This document shows positions 26,585 through 34,602 of a stretch of DNA of 64,000 bases, one piece after another. The first letter of the stretch is position 1, and every line of letters begins with the position of its first letter. The notes beneath the pieces were generated by a model. That model was not told where the DNA came from. It did not search any database and saw nothing but the letters and a program-made list of their open reading frames with translations. This stretch comes from an uncultured Clostridia bacterium (GTDB lineage: Bacteria; Bacillota; Clostridia; Christensenellales; Borkfalkiaceae), in assembly GCA_934796775.1 (NCBI GenBank), contig CAKVPH010000004.1, positions 62,001 to 126,000 of the forward strand, in the 5' to 3' direction. Made by a program: the position numbers and the translations under genes.

Positions 26585-27064
26585 TCAAGAGTCTTTCTTT
26601 TTCTCTTTTCGATCCAGAATATCTTTAATGAACGACACGTCAAGTTTCCATTCGCTCACCTGATTAAGCCGTTTGTGATATTCGTTTGCTTTGCCGAGTT
26701 CGCGCCGATAATCCGCATAAGTACAGTTATTCACTCTGCAAAAGTGTGCGATAGCCTGCTCTTCACGGTCAAAAAGTTGCGTTCTGCCGATATGAATTAC
26801 AGAATGACATTCATGGCATACCGCAAGTATATCGTCGAGTTTCTGAATTTGATTTTCCTCGTCATACGACCATTTTTCATGTGCTTCGAGCCTGTTTACA
26901 TGTCTGCCGCATATCATACACCTGCCGTTTGCGCGGGCATATGCGTCTTTTCTGATAATATCCCAAATTTTGGCAGGCAGTGCGCTTCTTAAATTCGAGT
27001 ACCAGCAACTGTCCGGCACGGGCATCATTTTAAGTTTGTAAGTTTTCTCCTGATTATCCTGCAT
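26585..27064 (-). CDS. HNH endonuclease-like protein
   Basis: A 159-residue protein with an HNH/zinc-finger core: CMICG (about residues 50-54), LEAHEKW with the HNH His (about 61), then AVCHECHSVIHIGR (about 82-95) as the second zinc knuckle and final His. The rest is charged helix. Many stand-alone proteins like this exist in Clostridia; a DNA nicking activity is inferred only from the fold, and the biological role is unknown. It lies 20 bp after the lipoprotein's downstream neighbour and upstream of the VTT gene in the same direction. Confidence 0.75.
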   Translation of the reverse strand: MQDNQEKTYKLKMMPVPDSCWYSNLRSALPAKIWDIIRKDAYARANGRCMICGRHVNRLEAHEKWSYDEENQIQKLDDILAVCHECHSVIHIGRTQLFDREEQAIAHFCRVNNCTYADYRRELGKANEYHKRLNQVSEWKLDVSFIKDILDRKEKKKDS

Positions 27065-27083
27065 AACAAGTTTTTGTATTAAA

Positions 27084-27698
27084 TTACGCTTTGGTCTTTA
27101 TATATTCGAGCGGGAATTTATCCTGTTCGTCAATAATGTTATACGCGGGATATTTGTTATAAGCTATATCGTTTTCGTCAAGTTTGTCAAGCGTTGCTCT
27201 GTCGTAAATGTTTGCAGATTTATCCGAGGTGGAGCTTTTTACTCCGCCCTGCATAAACGTGAGCGAGGCAAGTTTAGCGTCGCTGTTTATAAAGCAGATT
27301 TCGTTAAACTTCATGCTGTCTATTACGGAAACCACAACTTTAGTACATTCGATCGCAGTATCAAAGTAAGCGTTAAGCCAACCGCTTTCGCTCTTTTTTA
27401 ACGCGTCGGAAGAAATTCTGTACGTCCAGGTCTTTTTTAAAGTAGACGATTTGTAGAACTGCAGCGTTACGTCTACGCCGTTACCAGATATATCCGAAAC
27501 GTTAAGCCAGACTTCGCCTATTTTCACATAGGAAGAACCGAAAGATAATTCCGAAACGAAAGTCAGTCTGGAATCGGCGGCTTGTTTAGCCTTGATCTCC
27601 CAGTAGCTGTACTCGGTTTTGTTACCGCAGCCTGCAAACGCAAACGTCATGCCGAAAGCGAGAAGCAAAGTTATAAGAAGCGAAATTACTTTTTTCAT
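27084..27698 (-). CDS. Putative lipoprotein of unknown function
   Basis: The start at 27698 is six bases after GGAG and gives 204 residues. The signal peptide MKKVISLLITLLLAFGMTF ends in the lipobox-like FAGC, so Cys would be lipidated. The mature part is beta-rich, with a discoidin/carbohydrate-module-like flavour (for example SYVKIGEVWLNVSDISGN), but I cannot assign a family. It is the first gene of a row with HNH, VTT and galT in the same direction. Confidence 0.75.
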   Translation of the reverse strand: MKKVISLLITLLLAFGMTFAFAGCGNKTEYSYWEIKAKQAADSRLTFVSELSFGSSYVKIGEVWLNVSDISGNGVDVTLQFYKSSTLKKTWTYRISSDALKKSESGWLNAYFDTAIECTKVVVSVIDSMKFNEICFINSDAKLASLTFMQGGVKSSTSDKSANIYDRATLDKLDENDIAYNKYPAYNIIDEQDKFPLEYIKTKA

Positions 27699-27793
27699 AA
27701 TAATCTCCGTGTGTTTTGCGCCTTGGCGCATTTTACCTTTATTTATATTTTTATTTGTTTTTATTAAAGTATGTAAAAGTTCAACCTGAAAAT

Positions 27794-27824
27794 ATGCGAT
27801 AATCGACTTATAGGCGCACTTTTT
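27794..27824 (+). repeat. Dispersed palindromic element (exact core, best hairpin)
   Basis: TGC, core GATAATCGACTTATAG, GCGCACTTTTT. TGCG pairs with CGCA and ATAA with TTAT. It begins five bases after the nrdR stop codon and is plus-oriented between two minus-strand genes. Confidence 0.8.
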
Positions 27825-27828
27825 AATT

Positions 27829-28287
27829 TTACTTGATTTCGGATTTCAACTTTTTAAGTTCTTTCATAAAAGATTGCAAATCCGCAAATTGACGATAAAC
27901 CGAAGCGAAACGAACGTAAGCTACTTCGTCCACCTGTGCAAGCCTGTTCATAACCATTTCGCCTATTTCCTTAGAAGAAATTTCCTGCACCATAGAGTTT
28001 GATATCTGTTTTTGAATATCTTCTACGATATCGTCGATTTTCTGCATGGGAACGGGGCGTTTTTCGCAGGCTTTCATAATGCCGCATTTGATTTTGGACG
28101 GATCGAACAGCTGCCTTGCTCCGTTCATTTTAACCACGAAAACCGGAGTAGTTTCTATAGTTTCGTGCGTGGTAAAACGCTTTCCGCAGCGTTCGCACTC
28201 TCTTCTTCTTCTGATAGTAGTTCCGTCTTCGCTAAGGCGGGAATCTATTACGCGGCTTTCAAGACAACCGCAATACTGACATTTCAT
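27829..28287 (-). CDS. nrdR: Transcriptional repressor NrdR
   Basis: NrdR senses ATP/dATP and represses ribonucleotide reductase genes. The 152-residue protein has the four-Cys zinc ribbon (MKCQYCG and CERCGKRFTTHE, residues 1-45) with the RRRREC basic stretch, followed by the ATP-cone domain (VVKMNGARQLFDPSKI, about 51-66). Length and layout are normal. No nrd genes or obvious NrdR boxes are near. Confidence 0.96.
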   Translation of the reverse strand: MKCQYCGCLESRVIDSRLSEDGTTIRRRRECERCGKRFTTHETIETTPVFVVKMNGARQLFDPSKIKCGIMKACEKRPVPMQKIDDIVEDIQKQISNSMVQEISSKEIGEMVMNRLAQVDEVAYVRFASVYRQFADLQSFMKELKKLKSEIK

Positions 28288-28386
28288 TTATCGTTAATTC
28301 CTCCGATTTTACAAGCGCGTCGGCTGAAAATCGCCGATTTACGGGTAAAAAGGCATATATTTTGCTTTTCTCGGCAAACTGTTTAT

Positions 28387-28701
28387 ATGCTTGTTTTTAT
28401 TAAAATAATCGTTATAGTTTATTATATAGCCATAAACGTTTACGGTTTTATACTTATACTTTTGCAGCGCAAAGCGCACGAGGAATGCTCCGACAGCCGC
28501 GTTTCGGACGGAAAACTGTTCGTAGCGGGCGCACTTGGCGGCGCGGCGGGCGTTTACATTGCCATGTTTGTTTTTAAATACAGACTTTCAAGCCTGTTTT
28601 TAATGGTCGCAATGCCCGTGCTTATAACCATAAACATATACATTCTGATCTTCGGATTCTACAACAATTTCTGGCTTATAGAAAACGAATTGTATTACTG
28701 A
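28387..28701 (+). CDS. DUF1294 family small membrane protein
   Basis: About 104 residues with three to four membrane helices. The GALGGAAGVYIAMFVFKYRL stretch and the following LMVAMPVLI match the DUF1294 pattern (GG-x-GA-x-x-AM-x-x-F-x-H/Y-K/R). Function unknown for the whole family. Start taken at the ATG at 28387; the frame is open further upstream over nrdR, but that part is antisense. No clear ribosome site is visible. Confidence 0.65.
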   Translation: MLVFIKIIVIVYYIAINVYGFILILLQRKAHEECSDSRVSDGKLFVAGALGGAAGVYIAMFVFKYRLSSLFLMVAMPVLITINIYILIFGFYNNFWLIENELYY

Positions 28702-28744
28702 AAAAAATTCGTTTTTAATTTATTTTGCGAATTTTAAAATTATT

Positions 28745-29281
28745 TTACCGCTTATTTGCCTTATACCACAAGAGCGCAACAACCGTTTTCCCGTCAAAAA
28801 TCTCGCCGTTTTCCATCATTTTAAAGGCTTTTTCTTTTTCGATCCAAACGGTTTCCAAAACCTCGTCTGCATCTAAATGAATTTTACCTTCTATAAAAGT
28901 ATCGGCATAATAAACCCATATTATCTCGTCGGAATACCCCGGCGACACGCAAAACGAAGCTATTTGTTTTAAATTGTCGGTTTCAAGCCCGCATTCTTCA
29001 GAAAGTTCGCGCTTTGCCGTGATTTCGGGCGGCTCGCCTTTTTCGCGCTTGCCCGCGGGAATTTCAAGTATCTCTTTCCCGAACGGATGGCGATACTGCG
29101 AAACAAAGGCAAATTTGCCGTCTTTTTCGGCAAGAACAGCAGCTCCGCCGCTATGACGAACGTATTCTCTTTTGGCGCAAACGTCGCCGATTTTTACACT
29201 GTCTTTATAAAGGCTTATTACCCTTCCGTCGTATATAAGTTCGCTTGACAGCGTTTTATATTTATCACTCATTTTTTGCAT
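28745..29281 (-). CDS. NUDIX hydrolase (ADP-ribose pyrophosphatase type)
   Basis: Hydrolyses nucleoside diphosphates linked to another moiety, probably ADP-ribose. The Nudix box GKREKGEPPEITAKRELSEE begins at about residue 75 and is complete, with Gly, the REL and the EE pair. The upstream FVSQYRHPFGKEILEIPAGK is typical of the ADP-ribose pyrophosphatase subgroup, and SPGYSDE follows. Several starts are possible (TTG 29293, ATG 29281, ATG 29272); I use 29281, about 178 residues. It follows the next upstream gene by less than 20 bp. Confidence 0.88.
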   Translation of the reverse strand: MQKMSDKYKTLSSELIYDGRVISLYKDSVKIGDVCAKREYVRHSGGAAVLAEKDGKFAFVSQYRHPFGKEILEIPAGKREKGEPPEITAKRELSEECGLETDNLKQIASFCVSPGYSDEIIWVYYADTFIEGKIHLDADEVLETVWIEKEKAFKMMENGEIFDGKTVVALLWYKANKR

Positions 29282-29295
29282 GTATAAATTCAAGC

Positions 29296-30111
29296 TTATA
29301 AAATATTGCAGAACTTTAAAATACGCTCTATGTCTTCAACGTCGCTTTGCAGGCGTTTAAAGCTTAAAATAGCGTATTTATAGCTGATAAAAGTGGTTTT
29401 TACCTGTTCTTTACTCCCCTTAAACAAGCAATCGCGGAAAGATTCAAGCAAAATGAACAGATCGCGTTTTTCGTTTTCCTTGATTTTGCCGTGAATAATT
29501 TTTGATTTTTCTTCGGTAATTATCTTTTGTATGTCGCTGTAACAAGTAAGATAATTACGGCGCGGCTGATTTTCGTCGTACACAAGCTCGCGCGAGGCTT
29601 TATTCTCTTCAGGGTCGCAACTCTTTTCCATGCCGAAATTTTCATCGGTAAACAAGGAAGAGTGAACGTCAGAATCATCTACCGGGCGGCTGAGTTCAAG
29701 CATCTGCTCGGCAACTTCTACAATCGCAAGTTTAAAAGGCGTTAAAAACAACGCGGCAAAATTGCGATAGCTCCTGTCAACGTAGTCGTTTTTATAGTTG
29801 TTTGAAAGCACGCTTAAAAGCTCAAGCTCTTTTGAATCGATAGCCGCAAGAACAGAAAAACCGAACGCTATCAACGTTTTTTTGTCTTCGGTAGGATACG
29901 GATTTTGCGATTCGGTATAGCGGGAGTAAATATTTTCAAAATCAAAATCCTGCATACAGAAAGTAATCAGTTCAAAAAACATTTTAGACGAAGTAAGAGC
30001 TTTTAAAACGTCTTTTATTCTGGACGCAGTCAAAAGATAACTGCTGTCAATCAGCTTGTCCATTTTTTCGGAAAAGTTATTTATAGACTGTTTTCTTGTC
30101 ACCATACCCAA
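29296..30111 (-). CDS. Conserved-looking alpha-helical protein, function unknown
   Basis: 271 residues, predicted mostly helical, with no signal peptide or membrane segment. The best start is TTG at 30111, six bases after GGGAGG; the ATG two codons later is less well spaced. The C-terminal half is rich in charged residues (for example EEKSKIIHGKIKENEKRD). I do not recognise the family. It is probably co-transcribed with the NUDIX gene downstream. Confidence 0.7.
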   Translation of the reverse strand: MGMVTRKQSINNFSEKMDKLIDSSYLLTASRIKDVLKALTSSKMFFELITFCMQDFDFENIYSRYTESQNPYPTEDKKTLIAFGFSVLAAIDSKELELLSVLSNNYKNDYVDRSYRNFAALFLTPFKLAIVEVAEQMLELSRPVDDSDVHSSLFTDENFGMEKSCDPEENKASRELVYDENQPRRNYLTCYSDIQKIITEEKSKIIHGKIKENEKRDLFILLESFRDCLFKGSKEQVKTTFISYKYAILSFKRLQSDVEDIERILKFCNIL

Positions 30112-30277
30112 GATTACCTCCCGTAAGACTATATTTTATTATAACATAAGTAAAAAAATAAAACAATTATTTGATAGAAAAAATATCGTTTTGCCGCCGT
30201 AAAAATGCCCGACCTTAAAAAAGGTTGTTTTATTGCAAGCAATTTTGCGATATTTATAATAAATTTATTAAAAACTA

Positions 30278-30306
30278 TTGATTTTTTTTATATTTTCGTA
30301 TATAAT
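30278..30306 (+). promoter_or_regulatory. Promoter of the HPr-like gene
   Basis: -35 TTGATT (30278-30283), 17-bp spacer, -10 TATAAT (30301-30306). Confidence 0.75.
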
Positions 30307-30335
30307 ATCTGCGATGAAATATCGGAGGTTACATT

Positions 30336-30578
30336 ATGAAATCGATCAGAATATCTTTACAGATGGCATCACAAGTCAAAAAATTCGTATCAATAGTACA
30401 AAACTATGCGTTTGAAATAGATTTACGTTGCGACAGATACGTTGTTGACGCTAAGTCCATACTCGGAATTTTCAGTCTGGATCTTTCCAAGCCCATCAAC
30501 GTTGAAATTCACGCCGACGATAAGAACGCCGCAGAATGCGATAAGCTTATCGAAGAACTCAAACAGTTTGCCGTATAA
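30336..30578 (+). CDS. HPr-like protein lacking the phospho-histidine
   Basis: 80 residues that align along the whole length of HPr, the PTS phosphocarrier. The regulatory serine site is kept as AKSILGIFSLDL (Ser41, equivalent to Ser46), but the active-site stretch H-A-R-P is replaced by MASQ (residues 10-13), so it cannot carry phosphate from enzyme I. This is like Bacillus Crh, which keeps only the serine site, although Crh has Gln in place of His. A regulatory role through HPr kinase is therefore possible but unproven. Strong GGAGG site and own promoter. Confidence 0.8.
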   Translation: MKSIRISLQMASQVKKFVSIVQNYAFEIDLRCDRYVVDAKSILGIFSLDLSKPINVEIHADDKNAAECDKLIEELKQFAV

Positions 30579-30717
30579 TTTTTTAGCAGACTTAAACGTT
30601 TACAACAAAGGCGGCTGAATCGTCCACCGCGTTTTTGCGCGCGGGTACGCTTTGGCTGTTTTGTTATGGCATTATTAGTTGTTGATAAAACACTTTAAAT
30701 GCTTTGGCGGAGGATTT

Positions 30718-31245
30718 ATGCAAGTCAAAGGCGACGCACTTTTAAACAAGTTAATATTGTTGTTCGTCTTCGACAAAATGGAATGTCCGCTGACGGAAAA
30801 TACGATACTCGACATTTGCTGTTCTTCAAACAACTGGATATCGTACATGGATTGCAAGCCGATAATAAATCAACTTATCGACCACGGTTTTATATATAAA
30901 CTCCCCCCGTCCGGAGGAGAAGCTCTTTACAGCATTACACCGGACGGCAGAGTATGCCTTGCGGATTTTTTTGTACAGATCCCTTCGTCTGTAAGGGAAA
31001 ACATATCCCGATTTGTTAAAGCAAACTGTTTGAAATACAAAAAACGTCAGGAGTTCGTTGCCGACTATTATATGAATAAGGACGGCACTTATACGGTCAA
31101 TTTAAAGATAATGGAACCCGCGCATGCGGTTTTAGAGCTTAAATTGGTCGTTCCTAGCCGATTAACGGCAAAAAATATATATAAACGCTGGGAAGAAAAA
31201 GGTATGATTATTTTAGATTTGCTCTATGATAATCTTGTGGAATAA
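30718..31245 (+). CDS. DUF4364 family protein
   Basis: 175 residues, starting at an ATG seven bases after GGAGG. The N-terminal two thirds look like a winged helix (LLNKLILLFVFDKM, then PIINQLIDHGFIYKLPPSGG with a wing-like YSITPDGR), which suggests a DNA-binding or PadR-like regulator; the rest is a small beta domain. The family is common in Clostridia and unstudied. It is followed by the TSCPD gene after 13 bp, so the two form an operon. Confidence 0.8.
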   Translation: MQVKGDALLNKLILLFVFDKMECPLTENTILDICCSSNNWISYMDCKPIINQLIDHGFIYKLPPSGGEALYSITPDGRVCLADFFVQIPSSVRENISRFVKANCLKYKKRQEFVADYYMNKDGTYTVNLKIMEPAHAVLELKLVVPSRLTAKNIYKRWEEKGMIILDLLYDNLVE

Positions 31246-31258
31246 CGGAGGTATAAAA

Positions 31259-31513
31259 ATGCGCACCTACAGCACTAAAGGAACATGTTCTCGTCAGATA
31301 CTTTTTGAAGTAACCGACGGCAAGGTTCATGACGTAAAATTTATAGGCGGTTGCAGCGGCAACCTTCAGGGAATAGCAAAACTCGTAAACAACAAGGACA
31401 TTGACGAAGTTATTTCCTTGCTTAAAGGCATAAAATGCAGAGGCAACACGTCTTGCCCCGATCAGCTCGCTCAGGCTTTGATAGAATACAAAGAAGCTAA
31501 CCAAAAAGCGTAA
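31259..31513 (+). CDS. TSCPD domain protein (TIGR03905 type)
   Basis: 84 residues, ATG after GGAGG. The sequence RTYSTKGTCSRQILFEVTDG, GGCSGNLQGIAKLV and finally GNTSCPDQLAQAL is the TSCPD module, which elsewhere ends vitamin B12-dependent ribonucleotide reductases. Stand-alone versions of this length are TIGR03905 proteins of unknown function. Three Cys residues suggest metal binding. Operon partner: the DUF4364 gene. Confidence 0.85.
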   Translation: MRTYSTKGTCSRQILFEVTDGKVHDVKFIGGCSGNLQGIAKLVNNKDIDEVISLLKGIKCRGNTSCPDQLAQALIEYKEANQKA

Positions 31514-31534
31514 ACCTGATAAATATAAAAAGAT

Positions 31535-31564
31535 AAAAACCGTCGCAAAAACGACGGTTTTTTG
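31535..31564 (+). terminator. Terminator of the DUF4364-TSCPD operon
   Basis: AAAACCGTCG pairs with CGACGGTTTT and is followed by T. Confidence 0.9.
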
Positions 31565-31570
31565 TGTTTA

Positions 31571-31605
31571 AAAATGCGCCAAGCGAACGCTTAGCGCATT
31601 TTTAT
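31571..31605 (-). terminator. Second stem-loop, serving the convergent dockerin gene
   Basis: AAAATGCGC pairs with GCGCATTTTT; usable in both directions. Confidence 0.75.
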
Positions 31606-31641
31606 TTATTTTTAATCAGTATAGCTTATTTAAAAAACTAT

Positions 31642-32703
31642 TCAGTATGAACCATAATATGAGCTATCGTAATTATTATGTTCTCTTTCGATTTCCATAG
31701 ATCTTATAGCTATACTGCCGATCATTTCTCCGAAAGATATTTTCTCGCTTAAAAACATTTTCAGATATTGCAAACTGTTTGTGTCATAATTTAAATCGCC
31801 CATCATATTATTTATACAAACTCCGTCGTATATTGAATTTTGTTCGTTTATTAAATAATATTGAGCGGTTATAAGATCCTTTACGGTAATTTGTCCGTCT
31901 AAGTCAAAATCGGCAATCAGTTGAGATCTACAACCAATATCGCCGAATGAATAATTTATTGCAATAACTCTATTCCCTTTCATATAGCCGACAGATTCAA
32001 CAGAATACATGACATATAAATCAGAAAAAGTATTTACGTTGTCATATTGCTCCTGAATCGGCGAAGCGTTGGTCGAAATCAACCCTATCGGAAGCAAATA
32101 AGACTTACGGTTTAAATTCAATTCATTATTTTCATCCGCGCCATATATGATCGCTCCCTTAGAAAAATCTGCATTTGCGTCGCCGTTGAAAATAATATTG
32201 CACCTGAATCCAGGCGAATAATAGTCCAGCGACGAGCCAGATGAATCATCTAATTTCCCTACTTCGTCTTTTACTACTTCATCTTTTACTACCTCCTCTT
32301 TTACTTCTCCTGTCTCTTTTAGCTCAGCATAAAAAGCTTTGCCTTTTGACAATACGTTTCCGCTTAAATTTGAAGTAAAAGAACATTTAAAGTTTTCAAC
32401 AAATTCCCTCACTTGTCCGCCTTCATCACTATCTTTGGAATAACGTCCGGCATACCGTACACTAACATTTATATTATAATTTGAAAAAGTGGGAATAGCT
32501 CCGTTTTCTTCGCGGGCAACTGCATACAAAACAAAATCATAACAACCTGTTTGGGCATTTATTTTCGCATAAGCACCAAAACCCAACCCAACTTCTTCAT
32601 ATCCTACGTTTAACGCTTTTACTTCCGTTTTATTAACGCGTGAAAACATTCCCGCGGTAAAAACTACCGCTAACGCCATTATTAAAGATAATAATTTTTT
32701 CAT
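31642..32703 (-). CDS. Secreted protein with a dockerin-like C-terminal region
   Basis: 353 residues with a signal peptide (MKKLLSLIMALAVVFTAG). Near residue 264 the stretch ADFDLDGQITVKDLITAQYY is a complete type-I dockerin calcium repeat. A second, degenerate half follows (GDLNYDTNSLQYLKMFL, about 303-320), missing the G-x-I part. In the middle is a short acidic tandem repeat, EVVKDEVVKDEV. The first 130 residues are unknown. The start follows GGGGG. It is directly downstream of the cohesin-like lipoprotein gene, which makes a binding pair likely. Confidence 0.7.
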   Translation of the reverse strand: MKKLLSLIMALAVVFTAGMFSRVNKTEVKALNVGYEEVGLGFGAYAKINAQTGCYDFVLYAVAREENGAIPTFSNYNINVSVRYAGRYSKDSDEGGQVREFVENFKCSFTSNLSGNVLSKGKAFYAELKETGEVKEEVVKDEVVKDEVGKLDDSSGSSLDYYSPGFRCNIIFNGDANADFSKGAIIYGADENNELNLNRKSYLLPIGLISTNASPIQEQYDNVNTFSDLYVMYSVESVGYMKGNRVIAINYSFGDIGCRSQLIADFDLDGQITVKDLITAQYYLINEQNSIYDGVCINNMMGDLNYDTNSLQYLKMFLSEKISFGEMIGSIAIRSMEIEREHNNYDSSYYGSY

Positions 32704-32718
32704 AATACTTACCCCCAT

Positions 32719-33297
32719 TTAAGATAAAGTAAATTCTGTAAGTGTGCCGCGCACGCTTTTTACGGGCGGAACTGCATTTTCGTCGATATAGCCGAGTCCG
32801 CCGACAGGTAATTTCATAGTGAGTTTTGTTGACGTTACGTCGCCTAAATCAAAAGTAATATCGCAAATTTCAGACGAATCGGTTACGTTTTCGGTTGCAG
32901 CCCAAACAAGTTTAAGTCTGCCTGCGGCAACATTGTTAAACGAAAGCGAAGAAAATACGCCTTTACCATTAACCGATTTTACAATTACGGATTTTTCAAA
33001 GTCGATACAAAGTTCAAAACCCGCAAGTTTTACCTGAGTTCCGCCTATTTTAAGCGTTATCGTTATCTCTTTGCCGTTTTGCGATTTCTTTTCGAAAGAA
33101 AAAGTATTTTCTCCTTCTACAGGCGCATCGGGATAATGTTCGTTGCCGTCGCGCCAGAACGAACCGTCTTCCGCTGCGTTTTGTCCGCCGTTTGAGCTTG
33201 ACGAATTATTTCCGCCCGCTCCGCCTGCGCCGCCGCAACCGAACAAAAACGTCGATGTACATAAGAGCGCAAGAAGTAAAACTAAAATTTTTTTCAT
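32719..33297 (-). CDS. Lipoprotein with a cohesin-like domain
   Basis: 192 residues. The signal peptide ends with the lipobox FLFGC, and a Gly/Ser/Asn-rich linker (about 21-45) follows. Residues about 65-185 have the pattern of cohesin folds: a start like ITITLKIGGTQVKLAGFELC, then IDFEKS, a central GRLKLVWAAT and SSEICDITFDLGD. Cohesins bind dockerins; the next gene has a dockerin-like region, so this protein may hold it at the membrane. AGGAGG site before the ATG. Confidence 0.65.
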   Translation of the reverse strand: MKKILVLLLALLCTSTFLFGCGGAGGAGGNNSSSSNGGQNAAEDGSFWRDGNEHYPDAPVEGENTFSFEKKSQNGKEITITLKIGGTQVKLAGFELCIDFEKSVIVKSVNGKGVFSSLSFNNVAAGRLKLVWAATENVTDSSEICDITFDLGDVTSTKLTMKLPVGGLGYIDENAVPPVKSVRGTLTEFTLS

Positions 33298-33438
33298 TTA
33301 CTACCTCCTCGATCGGTCTTTTATTTTGCAAACCCGACCTCTTTTGTTTTATTTTAACCTATTTCAGGTTAAAAGTCAAGTAAAAAGGTAATAATATGCT
33401 AAAATAACAATTCGAGATAACATATATTCGGAGAACAC

Positions 33439-33651
33439 ATGAAAAACCGGCTTAGAGATTTACGAGAAGATATGGATCTTAATCAAACTGCGGTGGCAAA
33501 AATGCTTGGAATGTCGCAGACGGGATATTCGAAGTATGAAACATTAGAAAACGACATTCCGACGGATATTTTAATAAAACTTGCAGATTTTTACAATGTA
33601 AGCATAGATTACATTTTATACCGTACCAACAACCCAAAAACTAACTTATAA
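33439..33651 (+). CDS. XRE-family transcriptional regulator (small)
   Basis: 70 residues made up of one helix-turn-helix domain: LRDLREDMDLNQTAVAKMLG, then MSQTGYSKYETLENDIP and a final helix ending SIDYILYRT. GGAG site nine bases before the ATG. Single-domain regulators like this control nearby genes or membrane-related operons; the target is unknown. It is divergent from the cohesin-like lipoprotein gene, with about 140 bp between them. Confidence 0.88.
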   Translation: MKNRLRDLREDMDLNQTAVAKMLGMSQTGYSKYETLENDIPTDILIKLADFYNVSIDYILYRTNNPKTNL

Positions 33652-33652
33652 A

Positions 33653-33687
33653 AAAATGCCTGTAAAATAAATACAGACATTTTTTTT
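33653..33687 (+). terminator. Terminator of the XRE gene
   Basis: AAATGCCTGTA pairs with TACAGACATTT, one mismatch, followed by eight T. Confidence 0.85.
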
Positions 33688-33691
33688 AATA

Positions 33692-33730
33692 ACAAAAGCG
33701 GCACTTTGATTTTCAAAGCGCCTCTTTCGT
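33692..33730 (-). terminator. Terminator of the TetR gene
   Basis: On the minus strand GGCGCTTTGA pairs with TCAAAGTGCC and is followed by GCTTTTGTTATT. Confidence 0.7.
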
Positions 33731-33743
33731 TATTGAATTTCAA

Positions 33744-34337
33744 TTAGTCTTCGTTAAGGTCGTGCATAACCACAAGACCACGCTTTAAAAAATCAGCAGT
33801 CTTTTTAGTGATGTCGTCCAATGGCAGATCCTTATCGTTTCTGAACCAGACATAATATACGTCAAACACGCCGCCAACCAAAAATGCGAGCATGTATTTT
33901 GCAAACGGACTTGTAGAAGGACGTTCGCTTAAATAAATCTGGTAGAATCTGTCGCAAAGCATTTCTTTAAGCTTAGCGGTAAGATCACCCGAAGAACGCG
34001 AGAATAACAGATATTCGGTAAAATATTTATTTTCCGTAATAGCCGTTGAAAAATCGCGCAGCAGAGGATAAGGTTCCGCTCTGAATTCCGCATAGGTATA
34101 CTTTTTGATAATGGAATCGATCAGCTCGACTATATCCATATTGATATCGTCCAAAACATTACAGATACTCGTATAATGAGTATAAAACGAATTTCTGTTA
34201 ATTCCGGCAAGAGCCGTAAGTTCGGTAATGGAAATATGGTCGATATCCTTGTTTCTCACAAGCTTTAAAAGGGCAAGCTTGATGAGCTTTCTCGTTCTTA
34301 CGCTACGCTTATCCTGTTTAAATTTTAATTCTTCCAT
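33744..34337 (-). CDS. TetR/AcrR family regulator
   Basis: 197 residues, start after GGAGG. The N-terminal helix-turn-helix is seen as RTRKLIKLALLKLVRNKDID and SITELTALAGINRNSFYTHY (about 12-52). The C-terminal ligand/dimer domain is all helical and contains LAFLVGGVFDVYYVWFRND, like the TetR_C group that includes DhaS-type regulators. It probably controls its own gene or the divergent DUF1846 gene; an AT-rich inverted repeat lies between them. Confidence 0.88.
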   Translation of the reverse strand: MEELKFKQDKRSVRTRKLIKLALLKLVRNKDIDHISITELTALAGINRNSFYTHYTSICNVLDDINMDIVELIDSIIKKYTYAEFRAEPYPLLRDFSTAITENKYFTEYLLFSRSSGDLTAKLKEMLCDRFYQIYLSERPSTSPFAKYMLAFLVGGVFDVYYVWFRNDKDLPLDDITKKTADFLKRGLVVMHDLNED

Positions 34338-34399
34338 TTTATAGCCTCCATCGCTTAAATTAAAAAGCATTGTTTTGCACTTGTATAATATATTTTACT

Positions 34400-34421
34400 T
34401 TATAATATCATAAGATTATAA
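34400..34421. promoter_or_regulatory. Inverted repeat upstream of the TetR gene (possible operator)
   Basis: TTATAAT, 8 bases, ATTATAA; 7-bp arms. The position about 65 bp before the TetR start suits autoregulation. Low sequence complexity makes chance possible. Confidence 0.3.
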
Positions 34422-34602
34422 AAAAAGCAATCACAATTTACTCTTGTTAATTAATTTTTTATTTTTTATATAATTTTTAATTTTTATCAGTATAAAAATT
34501 ACTAATATCGAAAAACAAAAAGTAAGCGTTTTAAAATTGATTTTTTTCGTCCGTTTTGATATCATAATTACATTATGTTTTAAAGGCGGGCTTGTGTTTA
34601 TT

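Noticed and set aside
26585..26643. A TTG start of the VTT gene overlapping the HNH stop (TTGA)
   Set aside because: That TTG is in another frame and runs into a stop codon after a few residues.
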